A stretch of DNA of 38,713 nt from CAUYUA01 sp963575675 (GTDB lineage Bacteria > Pseudomonadota > Alphaproteobacteria > Azospirillales > Azospirillaceae): contig CAUYUA010000213.1 of assembly GCA_963575675.1 (NCBI GenBank), forward strand, positions 1 through 38,713, read 5' to 3'. Numbering within the stretch: the stretch's first letter is position 1; each line of letters begins with the position of its first letter. The translations under genes and the position numbers were made by a program. Positions 15,354-22,171 of this stretch are shown here, in pieces. The notes beneath the pieces were generated by a model. That model saw only the letters and a list, made by a program, of their open reading frames with translations, did not search any database and had not been told where the DNA came from.

Positions 15354-16697
15354 ATGACCGTCTCCGTTCGTTTCGCGCCCAGCCCCACCGGCCTTTTGCA
15401 TGTCGGCAATTTTCGGTTGGCGCTTGTCAATTGGTTGTTCGCCCGGCAAGCCGGAGGATCGTTCTTGCTGCGGCTGGATGACACCGATGAAGAACGCTCA
15501 ACGCCGGAGTTCGCTCAAGCCATTCAAGCCGACCTCGCATGGGCCGGGTTGACGTGGGATCGCCTCGCTCGCGAATCCGATCGCATGCAGCGCTATTTCG
15601 ACGCGGCGGAAAAACTGAAACGCGACCAACGTCTCTACCCATGCTACGAGACCTCTGAAGAGCTTGATCTCAAGCGCGCCACCCTGCGCGCGCGCGGAAA
15701 ACCCCCGATCTATGATCGCTCCGCCTTGCGCCTGACCGAAAACGATCGCGCTCGACTGGAAGCTCAAGGGCGACGCCCTCATTGGAGATTTCTCTTAAAT
15801 CACGAACCGATCGAATGGGTCGATCTTACGCGCGGCCCCGCTCATTTCTCCGGCGCCGATCTCTCTGATCCAGTGCTGATTCGTGAAGATGGGCGGCCAC
15901 TCTACACCTTGTCGTCGGTGGTTGACGATATCGATTTCGACATAACGCACGTCATTCGCGGTGAGGACCATGTCGCCAACACCGCCGTGCAAATCCAGCT
16001 CTGGAAAGCGCTCGGCGGCGCCGTTCCTTCCTTTGCCCACTTGCCTTTGCTGACGGACGCTGCGGGACAAGGCCTATCCAAGCGATTGGGGAGTCTTAGC
16101 GTCGCCTCTCTGCGCAATGACGAGGGGCTTGAAGCGGCGGCTCTGTTGAGTTTCTTAGCCCGCTTAGGCACGCCCGATCCCATCGAGCCTCGTTTGTCTC
16201 TTCAGGAATTGATCGACGGGTTCAACCTCTCGCGCATCTCGCGAGCGACTCCGAAGTTCGACCCCGAAGATTTAAAGCGTCTTAACGCACGATTGCTTCA
16301 TCTTCTGCCATTCGAGGCCGTTGCCGAGCGTTTGATCGCCGCAGGTTGTTCCAATCCAGACCTCGTGTTTTGGAACGCAGTTCGTCCTAACCTTTCCCGG
16401 TTAAGCGACGCGGCTGATTGGTGGCGAATTGCTCACGCCCCGGTGACGCCGACGCTTGATGATCCTGCTTTGGCCGCCGCAGCGGCGACGCTTTTGCCTC
16501 CCGAGCCGTGGTCTCCGGACACTTGGGGAGTCTGGATCGCCGCCGTCCGCGACCAAACCGGCGTTAAAGGCAAGGCTTTGTTTATGCCTTTGCGTCGTGC
16601 GCTCACTGGGCGGGAGCACGGCCCTGAACTGAAAACAGTGCTTCCGCTTATCGGTCGTGGGCGCGCTGTTGCACGAGTGGCGGGACAAACAGCGTGA
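15354..16697 (+). CDS. gltX: Glutamyl-tRNA synthetase, short alphaproteobacterial type
   Basis: Charges tRNA with glutamate. The class I signature appears as LLHVGNFR (HVGN, His16) after RFAPSPTG, and the KMSKS equivalent as GLSKRLGS with Lys243. LYTLSSVVDDIDFDITHVIRGEDH is the conserved catalytic insert. 447 residues is short. Many alphaproteobacteria carry two GltX proteins, and the type with SKRLGSLSVASLR and about 445 residues is usually the second one, which may charge tRNA-Gln for the amidotransferase pathway. ATG 15354 is chosen because the conserved N-terminus starts there; no clear ribosome-binding site is visible. The next gene, cysS, is separated only by an A repeat. Confidence 0.94.
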   Translation: MTVSVRFAPSPTGLLHVGNFRLALVNWLFARQAGGSFLLRLDDTDEERSTPEFAQAIQADLAWAGLTWDRLARESDRMQRYFDAAEKLKRDQRLYPCYETSEELDLKRATLRARGKPPIYDRSALRLTENDRARLEAQGRRPHWRFLLNHEPIEWVDLTRGPAHFSGADLSDPVLIREDGRPLYTLSSVVDDIDFDITHVIRGEDHVANTAVQIQLWKALGGAVPSFAHLPLLTDAAGQGLSKRLGSLSVASLRNDEGLEAAALLSFLARLGTPDPIEPRLSLQELIDGFNLSRISRATPKFDPEDLKRLNARLLHLLPFEAVAERLIAAGCSNPDLVFWNAVRPNLSRLSDAADWWRIAHAPVTPTLDDPALAAAAATLLPPEPWSPDTWGVWIAAVRDQTGVKGKALFMPLRRALTGREHGPELKTVLPLIGRGRAVARVAGQTA

Positions 16698-16710
16698 TGT
16701 TTTACCGACA

Positions 16711-16970
16711 AAAATAAGAGGGTCCAGGGACTGTGTTCCTGGGCGTGGGGGATTATAAGGGGGGAGCGAAAGCCCCCCTTATTCGCGAAGCGATCTTTCT
16801 CTGGAATTGTTTTCAAGTTTTTTTATGTCGATGATCTATGGGTTTACGATGATCTATACAGGCAAATGTTTCCAGAGGAAGATCGCTTCGCGAATAAGGG
16901 GGGCTTTCGCTCCCCCCTTATAATCCCCCACGACCAGGAACACAGTCCCTGGACCCTTTTAATTTTTATT
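16711..16970. repeat. Family A copy A5, full-length long inverted repeat
   Basis: Best-preserved copy. Arms of about 95 bp at 16711-16807 and about 16870-16970 are near-perfect inverted repeats. Outer ends are CCAGGGACTGTGTTCCTGG and its complement. Each arm also has an inner hairpin of AAGGGGGG/CCCCCCTT with a GCGAAAG loop and the stretch ATCGCTTCGCGAATAAG. The central spacer is about 62 bp and AT-rich. The right end runs into AATTTTTATT. Confidence 0.9.
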
Positions 16971-17011
16971 GCACATAAAATCATCTCTCTTCGCATATAT
17001 GAGGTTTGACC

Positions 17012-18433
17012 GTGCCCCTGGATCTGTACAACACACTAACGCGCGCCAAGGAACGCTTTCAACCTCTCACTCCCGACACGGTTCGGCTATATGTGTGCGG
17101 TCCCACGGTTTACGACTTCGCCCATATCGGCAACGCTCGTCCGGTGACGGTGTTTGACGTCCTCTATAGGCTCTTGCGCCATCTGTATCCGCACGTCGTC
17201 TACGTGCGCAACATTACCGACGTCGACGACAAGATCATTAAAGCGGCGGACCAAAACAAAGAACCGATAGATGATCTCACACGCCGGACAACCAACGCCT
17301 ATCACGCCGATATGGATGCGCTGAACGCGCTGCGGCCCGACATCGAGCCACGCGCCACCAGCCATATCGAAGAGATGGTCCATCTGATTGAGCGTCTGAT
17401 TGAGCGCGACCACGCCTATGTCGCCGAGGGACATGTGTTGTTCCATGTGCCTTCGATGCCGACTTATGGACGTCTTTCTCGCCGCAACCAAGACGAAATG
17501 GTTGCGGGGGCTCGCGTTGAGATTGCGCCCTATAAACGAGACCCTTCCGATTTCGTTTTGTGGAAACCCAGCGAAGCGACTCAACCGGGATGGAGTAGCC
17601 CATGGGGGCGAGGACGGCCCGGATGGCATATCGAGTGCTCGGCAATGGCCGAAAAGCACCTTGGAGTTCCGTTCGACATTCACGGCGGCGGTTTGGATTT
17701 GATCTTCCCTCATCACGAGAACGAGATTGCTCAAAGCGTTTGCGCGCACAACCACCCGATATTGGCTCAGTTTTGGGTCCACAATGGATTCGTGACCGTC
17801 GAAGGCGAGAAAATGTCGAAGTCTCTCGGCAATTTCCGCACGGTTCGCGAGCTATTACAGCAAGGTTGGGATGGAGAAGTTATTCGTTTGACATTGTTGC
17901 AGACTCATTACCGGCAACCTCTGGATTTCACCGAACGCGGTCTTCATCAATCGCTGGCGTCTCTGAATAGCTGGTACAACGCGCTGCGTCATGTCGCGGA
18001 GGTCTCTGTCGACAATGAAGTTCCGGCGTCGAGCGCTGATTTACCCTTCGAGGTCTTGGCCGCGTTAGAGGATGATTTGAACACGCCCTTGGCGTTCTCA
18101 CATTTCAACGAGTTGGCGGGACGGATTCACAAGGCCTCCGACGTGGCTGAAAAGCTGCGTTTGGCGAGTGCGTTGACGACTGCCGGGGCAATGTTGGGGG
18201 TTTTACGATATGCACCGATCGCATGGTTTCGATCGGTGCGGGCTCCGGCGACGGGAGACGCGTCGGATCATGGATTGTCGGATGAAGACATTGAAGAGTT
18301 AATGACGCAACGCTTGCTGGCGCGGAAAGAACGGAACTTTGCAGAGGCGGATCGAATTCGTGATGTTTTAAAACAGAATCGGGTGGCTTTAGAAGATCAT
18401 AAGGGTGGGAAAACAAGTTGGCGGCGTGAGTAG
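17012..18433 (+). CDS. cysS: Cysteinyl-tRNA synthetase
   Basis: Charges tRNA-Cys. 473 residues. Motifs: VCGPTVYDFAHIGNARP with zinc ligand Cys29 and the HIGH sequence HIGN, RPGWHIECSAMAEK with a second zinc Cys, IHGGGLDLIFPHHENE with zinc His/Glu ligands, and GEKMSKSLGN (KMSKS at 267-271). GTG 17012 is preferred over TTG 17006 because GAGG (17001-17004) is seven bases before the GTG and only one before the TTG. The family A element A5 lies between gltX and this gene, so a separate promoter is likely. A B element follows it. Confidence 0.96.
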   Translation: MPLDLYNTLTRAKERFQPLTPDTVRLYVCGPTVYDFAHIGNARPVTVFDVLYRLLRHLYPHVVYVRNITDVDDKIIKAADQNKEPIDDLTRRTTNAYHADMDALNALRPDIEPRATSHIEEMVHLIERLIERDHAYVAEGHVLFHVPSMPTYGRLSRRNQDEMVAGARVEIAPYKRDPSDFVLWKPSEATQPGWSSPWGRGRPGWHIECSAMAEKHLGVPFDIHGGGLDLIFPHHENEIAQSVCAHNHPILAQFWVHNGFVTVEGEKMSKSLGNFRTVRELLQQGWDGEVIRLTLLQTHYRQPLDFTERGLHQSLASLNSWYNALRHVAEVSVDNEVPASSADLPFEVLAALEDDLNTPLAFSHFNELAGRIHKASDVAEKLRLASALTTAGAMLGVLRYAPIAWFRSVRAPATGDASDHGLSDEDIEELMTQRLLARKERNFAEADRIRDVLKQNRVALEDHKGGKTSWRRE

Positions 18434-18458
18434 GGATCAAAACCTGAAATTTTTTGAA

Positions 18459-18640
18459 TATACCCCGTTCGATTAAGAACCCGAGAACCATACGGCCTCT
18501 CCGAATTGAAACGGCCCACTCTCATTCCGTCGTTACAAACTCCAAGTCATGGTTTCCAAAGGCCTCCCGGCCTTTGGCGGGTCGAGGGCGGAGCCCCGTT
18601 CTTTCGGAGTTTTTTCGGGTCTTCAATTGGACAGAGTATA
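18459..18640 (+). repeat. Family B copy B2
   Basis: 182 bp. The left end TATACCCCGTTCGATTAAGA pairs imperfectly with the right end ending GGACAGAGTATA. The internal palindrome CCAAAGGCC/GGCCTTTGG is intact, and CTTTCGGAGTTTTTTCGGG lies near the right end. Same orientation as the copy at 37384. It starts 26 bases after the cysS stop. Confidence 0.85.
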
Positions 18641-18660
18641 AAGACGAACAACAAAGATAA

Positions 18661-18760
18661 ATGCTTCCAGAGGAAGATCGCTTCGCGAATAAGGGGGGCT
18701 TTCGCTCCCCCCTTATGATCCCCTGCGACCAGGAACACAGTCCCTGGACCCTTTTAATTT
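18661..18760. repeat. Family A copy A6, right arm only
   Basis: Right arm from CCAGAGGAAGATCGCTTCGC to GGACCCTTTTAATTT. The inner hairpin AAGGGGGG/CCCCCCTT is intact. The left arm is missing, and its place upstream is occupied by B2, 20 bases away. This may be an A copy truncated during or after B insertion. Confidence 0.8.
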
Positions 18761-18826
18761 CACGAGCACCCTTTAGTTTGTTATTTTTTGCTGTGCGCCG
18801 ATCCGTCAATAGTTTCGCGCCATGAC

Positions 18827-18856
18827 GCCGCCAAAATGCGTGCCGCCAAAATGCGT
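18827..18856. repeat. Perfect 15-bp tandem duplication
   Basis: GCCGCCAAAATGCGT occurs twice, ending about 20 bases before the ATG of the DUF1015 gene. Confidence 0.9.
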
Positions 18857-18875
18857 ATTGCATGAAAGGAACAAC

Positions 18876-20111
18876 ATGTCTTTGCCGTTGATTCGTCCAT
18901 TCGCCGGATTGCGTCCAACTCCAGAACTCGCAGCCGTCGTCGCCGCGCCGCCTTACGACGTTTTGGATTCCGTGGAAGCGCGGCAGCTCGCCGAAGGCAA
19001 ACCATGGAGCTTCCTACATATCTCCAAACCGGAAATCGACCTCCCTCCCGAGATTTCAGCCTATGCGCCAGAGGTTTACGCCAAAGCCGCAGAAAATTTC
19101 ACCCGAATGATCCAACACGGCGCACTCCAACGCGATTCGGCTCCGTGCTACTACGTTTACCGCCTGAGCATGGGCGCTCATGTGCAGACAGGATTGGTTG
19201 CCGCAGGATCCGTGGCCGCCTATAACGCCAACCGCATTCGACGTCACGAATTCACTCGTCCCGACAAAGAAGATGACCGTGTGCGACAAATCAACGCCGT
19301 CAACGCCCAGACCGGGCCGGTCTTGCTGGCGCACCCCGACCATCCCGAAGTCGCCGCAGTTCTTGAAGCGACCGTCGCAACCCCGCCGGCGTATTCCTTC
19401 ATCGCCCATGATGGAATCGGCCACGCGCTGTGGGTGATCTCCGATTCCGACGCGCAACAGCGAATCACCAAAGCGTTCGAAGCCATGCCGGCGATCTATA
19501 TCGCCGATGGCCACCATCGTTCAGCCGCCGCCTCGCGAGTCGCCGCCGCACGCGACGCAACGCCGGAAAACGCACCTCATCACTCATTTCTCGTGGTGAG
19601 TTTTCCGATCTCGGAAATGAAAATTCTCGATTACAACCGAGTCGTGCGCGATCTCAACAACATGGACCAGGAAACATTTCTAAGCAAACTCGAAAAAGAT
19701 TTCATTGTCACGCCGTGCTCCGAACAAGCGAAGCCGTCCGAAGCCCGCACCTTCGGCCTTTATTTACCCGGACAATGGTTCCGGCTGCGCGTGCGTCAAG
19801 CTCTGCCTCCCATCGACCAGCCGGTGGCGCGACTCGACGTCAGCCTGTTGTCCGACCGTTTGCTGGGACCTATTTTGGGAATCGGCGACTTGCGCAAAGA
19901 TAAGCGCATCGACTTCGTCGGCGGAAAGCGCGGCCTCGACGCATTGGAGCAGCGCGTCAACAGCGGCGAAATGGCGGCGGCTTTCGCCCTATATCCGACC
20001 CAAATGAGCGACTTGGTGGCTGTGGCCGACGCCGGAAACGTTATGCCGCCAAAATCCACTTGGTTTGAGCCGAAATTAGCCGACGGCTTGGTTTCCAATC
20101 CTCTTTGGTGA
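18876..20111 (+). CDS. DUF1015 family protein (possible SerK/ParB-fold kinase relative)
   Basis: 411 residues. Family marks are IRPFAGLRPTPELAAVVAAPPYDVL at the start, NANRIRRHEFTRPDKEDDR, and the signature IYIADGHHRSAAA in the middle. The DGHHR segment resembles the active-site loop of ParB/sulfiredoxin-fold ATP hydrolases and free serine kinases, so an ATP-dependent kinase role has been suggested for relatives; that link is from memory. ATG 18876 has AAAGGA five bases upstream and directly follows a 15-bp tandem duplication. The upstream part of the open frame (18822-18875) is therefore untranslated. Imperfect 15-bp repeats follow the stop. Confidence 0.85.
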   Translation: MSLPLIRPFAGLRPTPELAAVVAAPPYDVLDSVEARQLAEGKPWSFLHISKPEIDLPPEISAYAPEVYAKAAENFTRMIQHGALQRDSAPCYYVYRLSMGAHVQTGLVAAGSVAAYNANRIRRHEFTRPDKEDDRVRQINAVNAQTGPVLLAHPDHPEVAAVLEATVATPPAYSFIAHDGIGHALWVISDSDAQQRITKAFEAMPAIYIADGHHRSAAASRVAAARDATPENAPHHSFLVVSFPISEMKILDYNRVVRDLNNMDQETFLSKLEKDFIVTPCSEQAKPSEARTFGLYLPGQWFRLRVRQALPPIDQPVARLDVSLLSDRLLGPILGIGDLRKDKRIDFVGGKRGLDALEQRVNSGEMAAAFALYPTQMSDLVAVADAGNVMPPKSTWFEPKLADGLVSNPLW

Positions 20112-20113
20112 CA

Positions 20114-20158
20114 CGCTCCACGAGATAGCGCCCAACGAGACAGCGCTCGACGAGATAA
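20114..20158. repeat. Imperfect 15-bp unit, three tandem copies
   Basis: Three units of the form CGCTCCACGAGATAG lie head to tail directly after the DUF1015 stop codon, with two to four differences between units. Confidence 0.75.
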
Positions 20159-20190
20159 GTGACGAACATATGACTTTTGATGCATCCAAA

Positions 20191-20465
20191 TAAAAATTAG
20201 ATGGGTCCAGGGACTGTGTTCCTGGTCGCTCGGGATCATAAGGGGGAAACGTAAGCCCCCCTTATTCGCGAAGCGAGCTTCTTCTGAAATCGTTCGTTTT
20301 CATTGCTTGTCTTTGTTGATGATGTTGAATATCTGCATCTTTTATGATCCGCACAAATAAACAATTCCAATGAAAGATCGCTTCGCGAATAAGGGGGGCT
20401 TTCGCTCCCCCCTTATGATCCCCCACGACCAGGAACACAGTCCCTGGACCCTTCTAATTTTTATT
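20191..20465. repeat. Family A copy A7, full length, between convergent genes
   Basis: Left arm at about 20195-20285 (CCAGGGACTGTGTTCCTGG, then TCGCTCGGGATCATAAG). Right arm at about 20367-20458, ending in the complement of the core. Spacer about 80 bp and AT-rich. It lies between the convergent DUF1015 gene and the last of the three membrane paralogs. Confidence 0.9.
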
Positions 20466-20489
20466 CTAGAACTCAGAAAATACGCAAGA

Positions 20490-20837
20490 TCACGAAAAAA
20501 TCTTCGAGACCGTAGAAAGCGCAGCCCCACCCATCAACCCTACAGCACACCCAACCCCTCCGACAGTCGCCACGGCAATCATGCCGGGAATAGCGCCCGC
20601 ACTGGCGGCCCATCCGATAACAGGCCGAAATGTTAGAGACAACACACCAACAGCGGCGCCGCTGACGCAAGAGTAAAACACCGTAGAGTTGCTCACCAAA
20701 GGCGCTGGAGTCTTGTTTTTGGCTTCTAATTGTGTTGCGCGATCATTGTTTTGTCCGCTGGACCAAGAATCGTGAATCGCCGAAACGCCGGAGATCAACA
20801 ACGAAACCGTGAAGACCAAAACAGGAGCAATTTTCAT
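20490..20837 (-). CDS. Exported small membrane protein, paralog 3 of 3
   Basis: 115 residues. The signal peptide is MKIAPVLVFTVSLLISGVSA, with cleavage expected after SGVSA. After a polar linker the core has two hydrophobic segments separated by a W-A motif. Cys in FYSCVSGAAVGVLSL and Cys in GGVGCAVGLMGG are exactly 39 residues apart, as in the two upstream paralogs, with Gly, Val-Gly, Pro, Trp-Ala and Gly-Cys at matching places. It is the most diverged copy (an Arg replaces the first Pro of PP). ATG 20837 has GAGG seven bases upstream. Family not recognised; function unknown. Confidence 0.7.
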   Translation of the reverse strand: MKIAPVLVFTVSLLISGVSAIHDSWSSGQNNDRATQLEAKNKTPAPLVSNSTVFYSCVSGAAVGVLSLTFRPVIGWAASAGAIPGMIAVATVGGVGCAVGLMGGAALSTVSKIFS

Positions 20838-20904
20838 AACGCCGCCTCACCATAACAACCGTGAAATATAGGTTTTTGCTTTTTTATTGCGACAAGCGCG
20901 CTCT

Positions 20905-21375
20905 TCACCACAGAGATTGCCAGGCGCGACCAACGCGATCCCATAGAGAAGCGGATGCTGAGAAAGCTCCCGCACCCAGAAGACCCGCGTAGCACCCCAA
21001 ACTAGAACGCAAAACGATCGAGCCGGTTCCAATGGGCACACCGATGTAAAAGGCCCAGTTGACCGCCGGCGGCAATCCAAGGGTAAGGATTCCGACCGAA
21101 AAGCCCGTCATGCAACCGAAGAAGGCTGTGTTGTTGTCGACCCACTGTCCAGATGGCTTAAGCCAGCGAGACAATTTGGCGATGGGCGGAGATGGAGAGG
21201 CCTCTTGAATCACAGACGGCTGTTTTCCGGGATCGGCGGCGTGCGCCGACGAAATCAACGTGACGACGAACATCAACGCCGTCACGAACGCCAACATCGC
21301 CGTTTGACGGCCAAGCCGCACCAAGAATTTGTGCGTCGAAACTACGCCGCTTGATCGCCCTTCGGCCTTGATCAT
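20905..21375 (-). CDS. Exported small membrane protein, paralog 2 of 3
   Basis: 156 residues from ATG 21375, chosen because AAGGAG lies seven bases upstream; the open frame continues further but without a signal. The signal peptide is long (basic residues to about 25, hydrophobic about 27-42, cleavage after SSAHA). A Pro/Ser-rich linker follows, then the paralog core: FFGCMTGFSVGILTLGLPP, NWAFYIG and SLGCYAGLLGAG. The core cysteines have 39 residues between them, identical to the neighbours. A basic and aromatic end (WDRVGRAWQSLW) follows. The gap to the next paralog is 67 bases. Function unknown. Confidence 0.7.
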   Translation of the reverse strand: MIKAEGRSSGVVSTHKFLVRLGRQTAMLAFVTALMFVVTLISSAHAADPGKQPSVIQEASPSPPIAKLSRWLKPSGQWVDNNTAFFGCMTGFSVGILTLGLPPAVNWAFYIGVPIGTGSIVLRSSLGCYAGLLGAGAFSASASLWDRVGRAWQSLW

Positions 21376-21451
21376 AAGGCTGCTCCTTACCCTATGCGGT
21401 TTTGCGTCGTCTAAAACAGAGGCCTCGTCTTTCGAAACCTCAACGAGCCGA

Positions 21452-21814
21452 TTAGAATAAACGACTCCAACCATTTTGCAGCGCGCGATACGTTGATTGA
21501 GCGCCGGAGACGACAGCGCCGCCCAGCACTCCATAATAGCACCCCAAGCCGGAGCGCATCACCATGGCGCCGACGGCGGCATAACCACCGTTGACATAGG
21601 CCCATCGCACCATCGGAGGAAAAGCGATGGACACAGTCCCTACGGACATGCCGAGCATACAACCAAGCGCGGGGTATTGCGGGTCGATGAAACCAGAATT
21701 TTTGTCGGCGACGGCGGCTGTGGCTGGAGTGGTGGCGAGAGCCGGTGATGAGGCGGCGACCCAAATCATCGACACAATAAAGCACGCCAAAGCAAGAGCG
21801 AATGCCTTCTTCAC
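21452..21814 (-). CDS. Exported small membrane protein, paralog 1 of 3
   Basis: First gene of the minus-strand trio. Start GTG 21814 is preferred (GGAG six bases upstream, then a classical signal peptide VKKAFALALACFIVSMIWVA with cleavage after SSPALA). An in-frame TTG 21856 and ATG 21847 are alternatives. 120 residues. The core aligns without gaps to paralogs 2 and 3: ALGCMLGMSVGTVSIAFPP, RWAYVNGG, SGLGCYYGVLGG. The two hydrophobic segments each start or end with the conserved Cys, which could form a disulfide in the periplasm or on the membrane surface. The neighbouring divergent gene is the large Nfn-like flavoprotein. Function unknown. Confidence 0.7.
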   Translation of the reverse strand: MKKAFALALACFIVSMIWVAASSPALATTPATAAVADKNSGFIDPQYPALGCMLGMSVGTVSIAFPPMVRWAYVNGGYAAVGAMVMRSGLGCYYGVLGGAVVSGAQSTYRALQNGWSRLF

Positions 21815-22171
21815 GGGACGCTCCACGATTGGGACCAAACGACGCATGGACGGCAAAAAGCGCCGGCCGAAGGAAGCTTCGGTCGCTCGCCGCCCGCAAA
21901 GCGCAGCTTATGATGCGCTTCTCCGACAAGACGGTCAAGATGATATCTCAAAAATCTTCACGGCGACTTTGTGAGCCGTCTTATAACTTGTGAGCCGCCT
22001 TATAACTTGTGAGCTGTCTTGTAACTTGAGAAGGTTCTGGATTGCAAAGATTTCGAGGGCGCTTTCCCGGATTTCGATGGCGACAAAAGCAAAGCGTCCG
22101 CGTATATATGGAAATCTATAACGTCCGCACCTTTTTTCACAATTACCGCGCGTAAAATTCGGAATCAGTGA
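21815..22171. other. Intergenic region with tandem repeats between divergent genes
   Basis: No convincing gene. A minus-strand frame at 21935-22225 runs through the tandem repeat and over the flavoprotein start, and is rejected. The region must contain promoters for the membrane trio and for the flavoprotein. The part near 22085-22130 is AT-rich (TATATATGGAAATCTATAA). Confidence 0.45.
21969..22025. repeat. 19-bp unit, three tandem copies
   Basis: TTGTGAGCCGTCTTATAAC occurs three times head to tail; copies 2 and 3 differ from copy 1 by one and two bases. It lies between two divergent genes. Confidence 0.92.
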
